A stretch of DNA of 64,000 nt, taken from NCBI GenBank assembly GCA_016791365.1, contig JAEUMT010000028.1, positions 1-64,000 of the forward strand, read 5' to 3'. This DNA comes from Hyphomonadaceae bacterium (lineage in GTDB: Bacteria > Pseudomonadota > Alphaproteobacteria > Caulobacterales > Aquidulcibacteraceae). Below are positions 18,615 to 27,267 of this stretch, piece after piece. Both the position numbers and the translations under genes were made by a program. A model generated the notes under the pieces. It had not been told where the DNA came from. It made no database searches and saw only the letters and a program-made list of their open reading frames with translations. Positions within the stretch are counted from its first letter, which is position 1; every line of letters starts with the position of its first letter.

Positions 18615-19105
18615 TGCCACATTGGGTTGATGCTACGTTCGTTGCGTTCGTCGCGTTCGCGATCTTCTTCGCCGTGATGTTCTACCTGAAAGTCCCGGCG
18701 ATGATCCTCAGCGCGCTCGACGCGCGCTCGAACGAAATCGCCAAGGAACTGCACGAAGCGCGTCGTCTGCGCGAGGAAGCCGAAAAGCTCCACGCCGAAT
18801 ACACCGCCAAGCGCGCCGCCGCTGACGCGGAAGCTCAGGAAATCGTCGCAACCGCGAAGGAGCAAGCCGCTCTGGTGACCGAAGAAACCCGCGCTTCGAT
18901 GCAAGCGGCCATGGCGCGACGTGAGCGTCAGGCCGACGACCGCATCGCCGCCGCCGGCACGAAGGCCGCCGACGAAGTCCGCGCCGCCGCCGCCGAAGCA
19001 GCGATCGCCGCCGCCGAAAAGATGATCCGAGACCGCATGAGCGACAGCGCTCAAGCGGGCCTGGTTCAGGACGGCGCGGCGGATCTGAAACGCAAGTTCG
19101 GCTAG
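18614..19105 (+). CDS. atpF: ATP synthase F0 subunit b
   Basis: A 163-residue stator subunit with an N-terminal membrane helix (FVAFVAFAIFFAVMFYLKVP) and a long Ala/Glu/Arg coiled-coil helix reaching towards F1. It pairs with the b' subunit just upstream. The F1 genes are not in the window, as usual in alphaproteobacteria, where the F0 and F1 operons are separate. Confidence 0.94.
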   Translation: MPHWVDATFVAFVAFAIFFAVMFYLKVPAMILSALDARSNEIAKELHEARRLREEAEKLHAEYTAKRAAADAEAQEIVATAKEQAALVTEETRASMQAAMARRERQADDRIAAAGTKAADEVRAAAAEAAIAAAEKMIRDRMSDSAQAGLVQDGAADLKRKFG

Positions 19106-19132
19106 GCGCCGCACGACATCGCGAGACAAAAT

Positions 19133-19168
19133 CGACGGGCCGGAGCTAAGCTTCAGCCCGTTGTTCTA
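19133..19168 (+). terminator. Possible terminator after the F0 operon
   Basis: ACGGGC at 19134-19139 can pair with GCCCGT at 19156-19161, with further self-complementary AGCT steps inside, followed by the weak T-rich TGTTCT. It sits 28 bases after the atpF stop and before the next gene. The tract of T residues is poor, so termination is uncertain. Confidence 0.4.
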
Positions 19169-19181
19169 TGGAGACGCCGCC

Positions 19182-19553
19182 ATGGCTGTCCTGTCGCGCC
19201 TTCTTGTCGCCCTCGTCGCGTTACTGCACTTCGGTTTTCTGCTGCTGGAGATGTTTCTCTGGACCGGCACGATCGGTCAGCGCGTCTTCGGCATGACCCC
19301 GGAATTCGCCGATCAAACCGCCGTGCTCGCCGCGAACCAGGGGCTCTATAACGGCTTCCTCGCTGTCGGCCTGTTGTGGGGCGCAATGCGCGTCTCCCGC
19401 GATTTCATGATCTTCTTTTTGCTCTGCGTCATCGTCGCCGGAATCTATGGCGGCCTCACCGCCAAGATGAGCATCCTCTACCTGCAGGCGCTACCCGGAC
19501 TCATCGCACTCCTCGCCGTGCTCGCGGCGCACCGCAAAGCGCCGGCCGCGTAA
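19182..19553 (+). CDS. DUF1304 family membrane protein
   Basis: A 123-residue protein with four membrane helices (SRLLVALVALLHFGFLLLEM, a middle pair including FMIFFLLCVIVAGIYGGLTA, and LPGLIALLAVLAAH). The motifs LHFGFLLLEMFLW and ANQGLYNGFLAVGLLWG are characteristic of DUF1304, whose function is not known. The ATG at 19182 is preceded by GGAG at 19170-19173; an upstream TTG is less likely. No functional link to its neighbours is evident. Confidence 0.85.
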   Translation: MAVLSRLLVALVALLHFGFLLLEMFLWTGTIGQRVFGMTPEFADQTAVLAANQGLYNGFLAVGLLWGAMRVSRDFMIFFLLCVIVAGIYGGLTAKMSILYLQALPGLIALLAVLAAHRKAPAA

Positions 19554-19603
19554 GAATGCGAACGTCTCGCACGTTTGACGCGCCGCCGCCAATCCTATGT
19601 AGC

Positions 19604-19724
19604 CTGCGTTCTCGGGGAGTAGCCGTCCGCAGCGCTCAGCGGAGCCCGCGTCAACACACTTGCTGTTCGCAGCATGGCGCAGGCGGCGGATCACGCGATC
19701 CACTTGGCGAGACCGGCGATGCAG
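19604..19724 (+). promoter_or_regulatory. yybP-ykoY (manganese) riboswitch
   Basis: The hallmark GGGGAGTAGCC starts at 19614, GCGTCAACAC lies in the middle, and GGCGAGACCGGCGA closes the aptamer at 19707-19720; these are conserved elements of the Mn2+-sensing yybP-ykoY family. A closing P1 helix can be drawn: CTGCGTT (19604-19610) with GATGCAG (19718-19724). It lies 64 bases before a TMEM165/GDT1 gene, the commonest target of this riboswitch in proteobacteria, where Mn2+ turns on export. The expression platform was not resolved. Confidence 0.88.
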
Positions 19725-19788
19725 CATCCAGGCGAGGGCCGCCCGGACGCACGCGTCGTCGTGTCAATTGAGGCCCCGGAAGTTCACC

Positions 19789-20355
19789 ATGGAAGCGTTC
19801 CTCACCTCCACCGGCCTCGTCGCCATCGCGGAGATCGGCGACAAGACTCAACTCCTGGCGATCGTGCTCGCCGCGCGCTTCCGCGCGCCGGTCCCGATCA
19901 TCCTCGGCATCCTCTGCGCCACGCTTCTCAACCACGCCGCCGCCGCCACGCTCGGCTATTTCATCGCGCAATGGCTGACGGGCCAAACGTTCCAACTCAT
20001 TGTCGGCGCGGCTTTCATTCTGATGGCGGGCTGGGCCCTCATCCCCGACAAGGAAGACGAACGCGCCGGCAACGCCCATGCCGGCGGCGTCTTTTTCACC
20101 ACATTGATCGCGTTCTTCTTCGTCGAGATCGGCGACAAAACCCAGATCGCAACCTCGCTCCTGGCCGCGCAATTCCGGAACATCGCCCTCGTCACCGCCG
20201 GCACAACCTTCGGCATGATGCTCGCCAACGTGCCCGCCGTGCTCTTCGGCGAAGCCGTGACACGCGTCGTGCCGCTGAACTACGTCCGCATCGCCGCCGC
20301 CTTCGTCATGGCGGCGACCGGCGCCTGGGTCATCGGCGCCGCGCTGGCCGCCTAA
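19789..20355 (+). CDS. TMEM165/GDT1 family divalent cation (Mn2+) transporter
   Basis: A 188-residue membrane protein made of two similar halves, each with the signature E-x-G-D-K-T: EIGDKTQLLA at residues 15-24 and EIGDKTQIAT at 113-122. This family (UPF0016, also called MneA or MntX-like) exports Mn2+ in bacteria. A Mn2+ riboswitch upstream supports that role here. The ATG at 19789 yields the family length. Its stop overlaps that of the convergent RTX gene by four bases. Confidence 0.93.
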   Translation: MEAFLTSTGLVAIAEIGDKTQLLAIVLAARFRAPVPIILGILCATLLNHAAAATLGYFIAQWLTGQTFQLIVGAAFILMAGWALIPDKEDERAGNAHAGGVFFTTLIAFFFVEIGDKTQIATSLLAAQFRNIALVTAGTTFGMMLANVPAVLFGEAVTRVVPLNYVRIAAAFVMAATGAWVIGAALAA

Positions 20356-21107
20356 ATGATGATGATGCTGCCGTCATCGTATGTGATGACCGTCTGCGTC
20401 AGCACACCGGCATCGTCATAACGATACAGAACATTCGCCCAGTCGTTGGCGTCGTCTTCGTCATAGTCCGTGGAATCACGCCGGCCATCGTCATAGATGA
20501 GCAGCGTATCGACCGTTCGTCCCAGCCCATCGCGGCGCGTCACGAAGCTTGACCAAAACTGCACGTTCTCCGGATCGAAATTGGTCGTGTCGCGCGTGCC
20601 GTCATCATGAATGAGCAAGCTCTCGGTTTGCCGGCCTAGCGCATCGCGGCGGGTGACGAAGCTTGTCCAGAACTGCGAATTGTCGCCATCGAAGTTCGTC
20701 GTGTCACGCGTGCCGTCATCGTGAATGAGCAAGCTCTCCGTGGTGTTTCCCAACCCGTCGCGACGGGTCACGAAACTGGTCCAGAATTGCGAATTGTCGG
20801 CGTCGTAATTGGTCGTGTCGCGCGTGCCGTCGTCGTGGATCAGCAGGCTCTCCGTGGTGTTTCCTAGCCCATCGCGGCGCGTCACGAAGCTGGTCCAGAA
20901 TTGGGCGTTCTCGGGATCGAAATTGGTCGTATCGCGGGTGCCGTCATCATGGATCAGCAAGCTCTCGGTCGTGCGCCCAAGCGTATCGCGGCGCGTCACA
21001 AAGCTCGACCAGAACGCGCCGTTCGCCGGATCGAAATTGGTCGTGTCGGTCGCGCCCGTGTCATAGGTCAGCACGGTTTCGACATTGCGACCCAGCGCAT
21101 CCTGCTG
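20352..21107 (-). repeat. Tandem 114-base coding repeats (array 1)
   Basis: Six in-frame copies of a 114-base unit plus a partial one encode residues 553-803. Each protein unit begins R-R-D-x-L-G, carries ESLLIHDDGTRDTTN, then F/Y-D, and closes with W-(T/S)-S-F-V-T. The central copies are nearly identical, and the outer ones diverge (T-V-L-T-Y-D first, T-L-L-I-Y-D last). A diverged copy also lies upstream at about 21108-21221. Confidence 0.9.
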
Positions 21108-22763
21108 CGTCAGGAAGCTCGACCAGTTGACGCTATTGGCCTCATCGAAATCGGTGATAACCCGCGTGCCGTTATCATAAACCGTCGTCGAAGAATCCGC
21201 GCGCCATGAGGAATCATAGGACGTTGTCTGCGTCGACCACAGATTGGAGCCATCGTCGTTGATGCGCCCCTCCGCCAGTTCAAAGCCGTGCGACACAAGA
21301 TTGAACGACGTCGGCGCACTGCCGCCCATGAAGATCAGCGTATCCGTGCCGCTGCCGCCAAGCACATTGGCAAGGTCGTCGGTCGCATCGAAATAGATCG
21401 TGTCGTCGCCCTCGCCGCCATCGAGCCGGTCAATGCCTCCTGCGGCGTTGAGGATGTCATTGCCGGCGCCGCCGACGAGCCGGTTCGCGGCGTCATTGCC
21501 GGTCAGCGTGTCATTGTATGACGAGCCGGTGAGCCGCTCGATGCTGATCAGAGCATCGAAACCACTGCCGCCGGTATTTTGCGAATCTGTTAGCGCAAGC
21601 GAGACAACGACCGAGCCGGCCGCGCCGGCATAACTGGCGGTATCCTCGCCGCTGCCATTGCCGTTCATGAAATTGTCGCCGTCGAGCGTGTCATTGCCCG
21701 CGCCGCCATTCAGAACGTCGTCGCCGTGCCCTCCGTGCAGCTCGTCGTTACCGCCGCTGCCTGAGAGTTGATCGTCCGCGGTCCCGCCCGTGAGCCTATC
21801 TTGGCCGCTGCCGGTCGTGACGATAAACCGCTCCACGCTATCGATGGTGTAACCGGCAAAAAACGTGAAGGTGTTTCCAGGCAAATTCCAGTCATCGATC
21901 GAAGTCGAGAGATCGGCGATCAACGTGTCGGTGCCGCCGCCCGCATAGAACGCGCTGCCGAACAGCCCCGGCGCGGTAATAGTCAGCGTGTCGTTCGCGG
22001 AGCTTGCGGTGAAGCGCACCACCTCGGCATTGCGCACCGTTGTGCCGTTGGACATCGTCGCCCCGGCATTCGTCGTCAGTCCTTCCATCGACAAGTTGAG
22101 CGCCGTGGAGCCGCCAATATTCAACTCGATCCTGTCGACGCCATCGCCGCCGTCGATCGTATCAATACCCGCGCTGCCGATGATGTCGTCGCCATCTCCG
22201 CCCGAGATGGTGTCATTGCCCTCCTGCTGACCGAACGTATCAAGTTCGTCATTGCCGGCGCCGCCGATCAGCGTGTCATTGCCCAAACCGCCGATGAGAA
22301 TGTCATTGCCCCCGCCGCCATCGAGGTGATCGTTGCCCGCCCAACCGATCAACGATTCGCGATTGACGCCGCCCGTCATCGTATCCGCGCCGCCGAACAA
22401 GTATTGTTCAAGCGCGGCTGCATTGTCGGTGATCACCCATTGGTTGAGCGTAACGACGGAAAGCGCCAATCCCGTCACCACCATGCTGACCGGCTGACCG
22501 GCCGAAAAATAATTCGTCGTGTACGTGAACGCGTTCACCGTGCCGGTCTGCGGCCCATCCGCGGTGTAGTTCGCGAACGATCCCGCCGCGACGATCGAGT
22601 CGGGCCCGCCGAACGTCAGCGCGTTGGTGAACACCGCTTGCGTCGCATTGCCGGAGGCGACGGTGTTGACGTCCGAGAGGAGCGACAACAGGAATCCGCC
22701 GGTCCACATTTGCATGTTGAATCCAGACGAGGCGTTTCCGCCCGAGAACGTAAAAGTCGGCAT
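20352..22763 (-). CDS. RTX calcium-binding protein with C-terminal 38-residue repeats
   Basis: An 803-residue, strongly acidic protein without a classical signal peptide. Residues 1-120 are a Gly/Ser/Thr-rich beta domain. RTX nonapeptides (GGxGxDxLx type) occur at about 120-215, 325-375 and 435-475, for example GGLGNDTLIGGAGNDEL, and should fold into Ca2+-loaded beta-rolls. After a linker (APTSFNLVSHGFELAEGR) come one degenerate and six full tandem repeats of 38 residues, then a 23-residue tail ending YDDGSIIII. RTX proteins leave by type I secretion; no exporter genes are in the window. It is a paralogue of the gene at 23756-25411. No enzymatic domain was recognised. Confidence 0.88.
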   Translation of the reverse strand: MPTFTFSGGNASSGFNMQMWTGGFLLSLLSDVNTVASGNATQAVFTNALTFGGPDSIVAAGSFANYTADGPQTGTVNAFTYTTNYFSAGQPVSMVVTGLALSVVTLNQWVITDNAAALEQYLFGGADTMTGGVNRESLIGWAGNDHLDGGGGNDILIGGLGNDTLIGGAGNDELDTFGQQEGNDTISGGDGDDIIGSAGIDTIDGGDGVDRIELNIGGSTALNLSMEGLTTNAGATMSNGTTVRNAEVVRFTASSANDTLTITAPGLFGSAFYAGGGTDTLIADLSTSIDDWNLPGNTFTFFAGYTIDSVERFIVTTGSGQDRLTGGTADDQLSGSGGNDELHGGHGDDVLNGGAGNDTLDGDNFMNGNGSGEDTASYAGAAGSVVVSLALTDSQNTGGSGFDALISIERLTGSSYNDTLTGNDAANRLVGGAGNDILNAAGGIDRLDGGEGDDTIYFDATDDLANVLGGSGTDTLIFMGGSAPTSFNLVSHGFELAEGRINDDGSNLWSTQTTSYDSSWRADSSTTVYDNGTRVITDFDEANSVNWSSFLTQQDALGRNVETVLTYDTGATDTTNFDPANGAFWSSFVTRRDTLGRTTESLLIHDDGTRDTTNFDPENAQFWTSFVTRRDGLGNTTESLLIHDDGTRDTTNYDADNSQFWTSFVTRRDGLGNTTESLLIHDDGTRDTTNFDGDNSQFWTSFVTRRDALGRQTESLLIHDDGTRDTTNFDPENVQFWSSFVTRRDGLGRTVDTLLIYDDGRRDSTDYDEDDANDWANVLYRYDDAGVLTQTVITYDDGSIIII

Positions 22764-22932
22764 GCCATCCCCACAGCAGATCGTCTAACCGACGCCGCCC
22801 CCTCCTGGACGTCGCGTTTGACGCCCAACCTAGCGCATTGATTGGAAGGCGAAAGAGCAGGCCGTCGCACGGGCGCGCCCGACTTGGTGATTTTGTGCAC
22901 AAAGAGCGCCACAACCACGAATTTTCACGACG

Positions 22933-23727
22933 TCAAACGCTGGCCAGCGCCGCCAATTCCTTGACCACCTTCGCGGCGAGCACGGCGGTGACGCCATTGA
23001 TGTCGCGGTCCGGATTGTACTCAACCACATCCCCGCCAAGCAGCGGCGCGTCGAGCGAAAGCAACAGATCGATGACATAGCGCGCCGTGAGTCCGCCCGG
23101 CTCGTGATGCGAAACACCCGGCGCGTAAGCGGGATCGAACCCGTCCATATCGACGCTGATATAGAGTCCGTTTTCAAAGCGCGGGCGCCACGCGGCGAGA
23201 TCACGCATTTGAATCTGGGTCACGCCAAAGCGCTTTGCTTGCTCACGCTGGTGCGCATTCAAGGTGCGAATGCCGACTTGCGTCAAACTGGACGCAAGCC
23301 CCGCCTCCATGATCCGCGCAAACGGCGAGGCATGACTGCGCCGATCACCGTCCAACTCGTCATAGAGATCAGGATGGGCGTCGAAATGCAAAATATCGAC
23401 CGGCCCGTGACGCGCCTCGATCGCCTGCAGGATCGGAAACGTCACCGCGTGGTCGCCGCCCAATGCAATTGGCACAGCCCCGGCGCGAAGCGACGACGCA
23501 ATCGCCTCACGGATCATCGCATCGTCCTCGGCCGCCTCGCGCAGAGGCAGATCGCCAAGATCGGCGATCTCGATGCCAGCCCCGATCTCCAACCCGCGCT
23601 CGCTGGCGGCATTGCCGTGCGGACTAAACAGCGCCGCCCGGATCAGAGACGGCGCCTTAGCCGGGCCACGCAGATAGGATGAATGCACATCGGTCGGCAG
23701 GCCGATCAGATCGACGCGTCTTCCCAT
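22933..23727 (-). CDS. Ureohydrolase (arginase/agmatinase family)
   Basis: A 264-residue binuclear-manganese hydrolase. Metal ligand motifs are GGDHAVTFPI, the HFDAHPDLYDE segment, and SVDMDGFDPAYAPG, with a histidine in RSHASPF. The product of such enzymes is urea plus ornithine or putrescine, or a related guanidino hydrolysis; the substrate is not fixed by these motifs. Its start lies 28 bases after the stop of the second RTX gene with GGAGGGCGGG as ribosome site, and the first RTX gene follows 169 bases later on the same strand, so the three may be cotranscribed. Confidence 0.9.
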   Translation of the reverse strand: MGRRVDLIGLPTDVHSSYLRGPAKAPSLIRAALFSPHGNAASERGLEIGAGIEIADLGDLPLREAAEDDAMIREAIASSLRAGAVPIALGGDHAVTFPILQAIEARHGPVDILHFDAHPDLYDELDGDRRSHASPFARIMEAGLASSLTQVGIRTLNAHQREQAKRFGVTQIQMRDLAAWRPRFENGLYISVDMDGFDPAYAPGVSHHEPGGLTARYVIDLLLSLDAPLLGGDVVEYNPDRDINGVTAVLAAKVVKELAALASV

Positions 23728-23755
23728 CGCGCCCGCCCTCCAGTCGCATCAGCAC

Positions 23756-24511
23756 TCAGATGATAATGATACGCCCGTCATCGTAAGTTGTAATGGTCTG
23801 CGTGAGGATGCCGCCGCTATCATAGCGGTACACCACATTCGCCCAGTCGTGAGCGTTGGCCTCGTCATAATCGGTCGAATCCCGTCTGCCGTCGTCATAG
23901 ATGAGCAACGTGTCAGCGGTTCGGCCCAGCGCGTCGCGGCGCGTCACGAAACTCGACCAGAAGACGCTATTCTCCGCATCGAAATTAGTCGTATCGCGCG
24001 TCCCATCGTCGTGAATAAGCAGACTTTCGGTTTGCCGGCCCAGCGCATCGCGGCGGGTGACGAAACTCGTCCAGAATTGCGAATTGTCCGCGTCATAGTT
24101 CGTGGTGTCACGCGTGCCGTCATCGTGAATGAGCAGGCTCTCGGTTGTCAGTCCCATCGCGTCCCGACGCGTGACGAAACTCGTCCAGAATTGCGAGTTG
24201 TCGGCGTCATAGTTCGTGGTGTCGCGCACCCCGTCGTCATGGATCAGCAGGCTCTCGGTTGTGCGGGCCAGTGAATCGCGCCGGGTGACAAAGCTTGTCC
24301 AGAACTGCGTGTTGTCGCCGTCGAAATTGGTGGTGTCGCGCGTGCCGTCATCGTGGATGAGCAACGTCTCGGTCGTCCGGCCCAACGCATCCTGGCGCGT
24401 GACAAAACTCGACCAGAAAACAGAGCTATCCGCATCGAAGTTCGTCGTGTCGCGAACGCCATCGTCATAGGTGAGCACGGTTTCAACGGTGCGCTCGAGC
24501 GCGTCCTGGCG
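23756..24511 (-). repeat. Tandem 114-base coding repeats (array 2)
   Basis: Six in-frame copies plus a partial one encode residues 301-551, the same copy number and register as the array at 20352-21107. The first and last units are specialised in the same way in both genes, while the middle units resemble each other within and between genes. A degenerate unit precedes the array at about 24512-24625. Confidence 0.9.
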
Positions 24512-25411
24512 CGTTGTGAAACTCGACCAATTGACGCTGTTCGCCTCATCAAAATCGGTGATCTCGCGCGTATTGTCGTCATTGACGACCGTGACCATGT
24601 CGGTGCGCCACTGCACATCGTAGCGCACGGTGCGCGTCGACCAGTAATCAGCGCCGGTATCTTGAAAGCGCCCCTCCGCGCCCTCAAACCCATGCGCGAC
24701 CAGATCGAACGATGTCGGCGCCGCGCCGCTGGTGAGCACCAGCGTGTCGACGCCATCGCCGCCTTGAACATTGGCCGGATTGTCCGCGGCGTCATAAACA
24801 ATCACATCGTCCCCGACGCCGCCGAGCAATGAATCCACACCAGCCCCGCCATCGAGGAAGTCGGCGCCTTCCTCACCGAGGAGCGTGTCGTCTCCACCGG
24901 CGCCTGACAGCAAATTGTCTTCCAGATTGCCGGTGATCGTGTTGTTGCGACCATTGCCAGCGCCTTCCACTGGACCAAATCCAACGAACGGAAGGCGCAT
25001 CAAGATAAGATTCTCGACGTGAGGAAGCGACGCCAAGCTATAGGAAATTTCCGATGAGATGGTGTCGGCGCCTTCGCCATCGTTCTCAATGATGACGTCG
25101 TCAGGGGAATCGACGGTGTAGAAGTCATTGCCAACGCCGCCCGTCATGGTGTCGTCGCCGCCGTCGCCATCCAGGATGTCCGCGCCCTCGCCGCCGACAA
25201 TCGTATCATTGCCGTTGTTGCCGCTCAGATCGTCGTCGCCGTTGCCGCCGAACAACTGATCGTCGCCGTCATTGCCGCTGAGATCGTCGTTGCCGCCGTT
25301 GCCCTGCAAGATGTCGATGCCGCCAAGGCCGGAAGCGACCTCACCGGTTCCATCGCCAACAAAAGTATCATTGCCGGCCGTTGCGCCAGGTCCCGGATTC
25401 CAAACGCCCAT
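23756..25411 (-). CDS. RTX calcium-binding protein with C-terminal 38-residue repeats (paralogue)
   Basis: A 551-residue acidic protein. It opens VWNPGPGATAGNDTFVGD and passes straight into RTX nonapeptides at about residues 15-105 (GNGGNDDLSGNDGDDQLFGG) and 160-225, with the spacer SYSLASLPHVENLIL typical of type I-secreted proteins between them. The linker APTSFDLVAHGFEGAEGR, one degenerate and six full 38-residue repeats, and a tail ending YDDGRIIII match the paralogue at 20352-22763 closely. It lacks the longer N-terminal domain of that protein. Secretion by a type I system and Ca2+ binding are inferred from the RTX repeats. Confidence 0.88.
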   Translation of the reverse strand: MGVWNPGPGATAGNDTFVGDGTGEVASGLGGIDILQGNGGNDDLSGNDGDDQLFGGNGDDDLSGNNGNDTIVGGEGADILDGDGGDDTMTGGVGNDFYTVDSPDDVIIENDGEGADTISSEISYSLASLPHVENLILMRLPFVGFGPVEGAGNGRNNTITGNLEDNLLSGAGGDDTLLGEEGADFLDGGAGVDSLLGGVGDDVIVYDAADNPANVQGGDGVDTLVLTSGAAPTSFDLVAHGFEGAEGRFQDTGADYWSTRTVRYDVQWRTDMVTVVNDDNTREITDFDEANSVNWSSFTTRQDALERTVETVLTYDDGVRDTTNFDADSSVFWSSFVTRQDALGRTTETLLIHDDGTRDTTNFDGDNTQFWTSFVTRRDSLARTTESLLIHDDGVRDTTNYDADNSQFWTSFVTRRDAMGLTTESLLIHDDGTRDTTNYDADNSQFWTSFVTRRDALGRQTESLLIHDDGTRDTTNFDAENSVFWSSFVTRRDALGRTADTLLIYDDGRRDSTDYDEANAHDWANVVYRYDSGGILTQTITTYDDGRIIII

Positions 25412-25541
25412 TTCGTCCCCCTCGCGCCGAGGCTAACAGACGTCCGGCCGGCGTCCCAGTAGAGAACGAGACGCGATATCACCCTCAGCCCCGTGCGATT
25501 TCGCACACAAGACCTATGTGGTTTTGATTTCCGAGGGCGGC

Positions 25542-27062
25542 CTACTCGGCCGCGACCTTCGCGCCGGCATCGTTCTGCCCACGCCGCCAGCGCAGCTTCG
25601 GCTGACGCGCCGCGCGCGTGTCATCCAGGCGGCGCATCGGCGTCAGCTTCGGCGCCTGCTTGAAGAACTCCACTTCGCCCGCCTTCACGCGTTCGGCCAG
25701 CGCGATCATGACATCGGCGAAGCGGTCGAGTTCGCGCTTGGGCTCGGTCTCGGTCGGCTCGATCAGCATCGCGCCGTGAACGACCAGCGGGAAGTACGTC
25801 GTGAACGGGTGATAGCCTTCGTCGAGCAGCGCCTTCGCCATATCAATGGTTTCGACGCCCTTCGGCTTGATCGATGAATCATCGAGCAGCACTTCGTGCA
25901 TGCACGGGCGTTCGCCGAACGGCGCGCTGAAATGCGGCTTCAAACGCGCAAGCAAATAGTTGGCGTTCAGCACCGCGTCTTCCGCGACTTGCCGCAAGCC
26001 ATCGCTGCCATGGCTCATCATGTAGGTGAGCGCACGCGTGAACATGCCCATCTGACCATGGAAAGCGCACATGCGGCCAAACGCTTGCGTACCAGCCATA
26101 TGCTCACGCAGTTCGCGCACGCCGGCCTTGAGCACAATGTGCGGCACCGGCGCGAATGGCGCGAGCGCGGCGGAGAGCACAGTCGGGCCGGCACCCGGGC
26201 CGCCGCCGCCGTGCGGGGTGGAGAACGTCTTGTGCAGATTGATGTGCATCGCATCAACGCCAAGATCGCCCGGGCGCACCTTGCCGACGATGGCGTTGTA
26301 GTTGGCGCCGTCGCAATAGAAGTACGCGCCAGCCGCGTGGATCGCGTCGGCGATGTTCTTGATCTCCGGCTCGAACAGACCGCACGTGTTCGGGTTGGTG
26401 ATCATGATCGCGGCAACGTCCGGCCCGAGCTTCGCCTTCACGTCATCGAGGTGAACGCGGCCGTCATCGCGCGCCGGAATTTCATCAACGGTGAAACCAG
26501 CAGCCGCAGCCGTCGCCGGATTCGTGCCGTGCGCCGAACTCGGCACCAGCACGCGCTTGCGATGGCTTTCGCCGCGCGCTTCGAGCGCTGCTTTGATCGC
26601 CAGCATGCCCGCCATTTCGCCGTGCGCGCCGGCTTTCGGCGAGAGCGCGACAGCGGGCATGCCGGTCAGCGTGCAGAGCCAATGCGCGAGCTCGTCCATC
26701 AGTTCGAGCGCGCCTTGGATCGTCGACGTCGGCTGCAACGGATGCAGATCCGCAAAGCCTTCGAAGCGCGCCGCGCGCTCGTTCAAACGCGGATTGTGCT
26801 TCATCGTGCACGAACCAAGCGGGAAGAGACCGAGATCGATCGCGTAATTGCGCTGCGACAGACGCACGAAGTGGCGCATCGTTTCCGGCTCGGAGAGCCC
26901 CGGAAGATCGAGCGACGCTTTGCGGCCCAAGCCGCCGAGCTTGTTAGGCGTGCCTTTCGGCGCGGGCAGATCGACGCCAGCGCCAGTGGCGTGGCCGGTT
27001 TCAAAGATCAGCGGCTCGGCTTGCAGTAAGCCGCGATTGCCGGAGGTGGTTTCGGTGATCAT
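25542..27062 (-). CDS. gcvPB: Glycine dehydrogenase (decarboxylating) subunit 2
   Basis: A 506-residue PLP subunit of the split P-protein in the glycine cleavage complex, which decarboxylates glycine onto the lipoyl arm of GcvH. The cofactor lysine lies near residue 275 in INLHKTFSTPHGGGGPG, with GSCTMKHNPRLNE in the N-terminal third and LVPSSAHGTNPATAAAAGF in the middle. It works as a heterodimer pair with gcvPA just upstream; a 205-base palindrome-rich gap separates them. It is the last gene of the gcv run. Confidence 0.97.
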   Translation of the reverse strand: MITETTSGNRGLLQAEPLIFETGHATGAGVDLPAPKGTPNKLGGLGRKASLDLPGLSEPETMRHFVRLSQRNYAIDLGLFPLGSCTMKHNPRLNERAARFEGFADLHPLQPTSTIQGALELMDELAHWLCTLTGMPAVALSPKAGAHGEMAGMLAIKAALEARGESHRKRVLVPSSAHGTNPATAAAAGFTVDEIPARDDGRVHLDDVKAKLGPDVAAIMITNPNTCGLFEPEIKNIADAIHAAGAYFYCDGANYNAIVGKVRPGDLGVDAMHINLHKTFSTPHGGGGPGAGPTVLSAALAPFAPVPHIVLKAGVRELREHMAGTQAFGRMCAFHGQMGMFTRALTYMMSHGSDGLRQVAEDAVLNANYLLARLKPHFSAPFGERPCMHEVLLDDSSIKPKGVETIDMAKALLDEGYHPFTTYFPLVVHGAMLIEPTETEPKRELDRFADVMIALAERVKAGEVEFFKQAPKLTPMRRLDDTRAARQPKLRWRRGQNDAGAKVAAE

Positions 27063-27077
27063 TGCTTACGGACCTTG

Positions 27078-27255
27078 AAGGTAAGCGCCCGCTCCTCCTC
27101 GATGGAGGAGCTGTCATCGCTTCGCGATGACTGAGGAGGTGAGGCCAATAGTGTTGTGGAGTGAGCCTCATGAGACTCGATCGTCACCGCTGGAGGACGC
27201 ACCTCCTCCGGCCGCTTCGCGGCCACCTCCTCCATCGAGGAGGAGGTTGGACGGA
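27078..27255. repeat. Palindromic repeats between gcvPA and gcvPB
   Basis: The gap carries nested complementary tracts. GCTCCTCCTCGATGGAGGAGC (21 bases at 27089-27109, itself palindromic) is echoed by CCTCCTCCATCGAGGAGGAGG near 27227-27247, with GTCATCGCTTCGCGATGAC at 27111-27129 as a separate perfect hairpin and GGCCGCTTCGCGGCC at 27209-27223 as another. The spacer is inside the operon, so it may affect the gcvPA:gcvPB transcript ratio. No gene was seen in it. Confidence 0.7.
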
Positions 27256-27267
27256 GCGCAAGGCTGA

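Noticed and set aside
19600-19790. Reading the leader of the GDT1 gene as coding sequence (longer N-terminus)
   Set aside because: The region contains the Mn2+ riboswitch blocks, and family proteins start at the ATG at 19789.
25480-25530. GTGCGATTTCGCAC palindrome after gcvPB as a terminator
   Set aside because: The stem is short and no T run follows on the minus strand; kept only as a note.
23041-25540. Long antisense-like frames opposite the RTX and gcv genes
   Set aside because: Arg/His-rich composition typical of the opposite strand of high-G+C genes; no start context or similarity.
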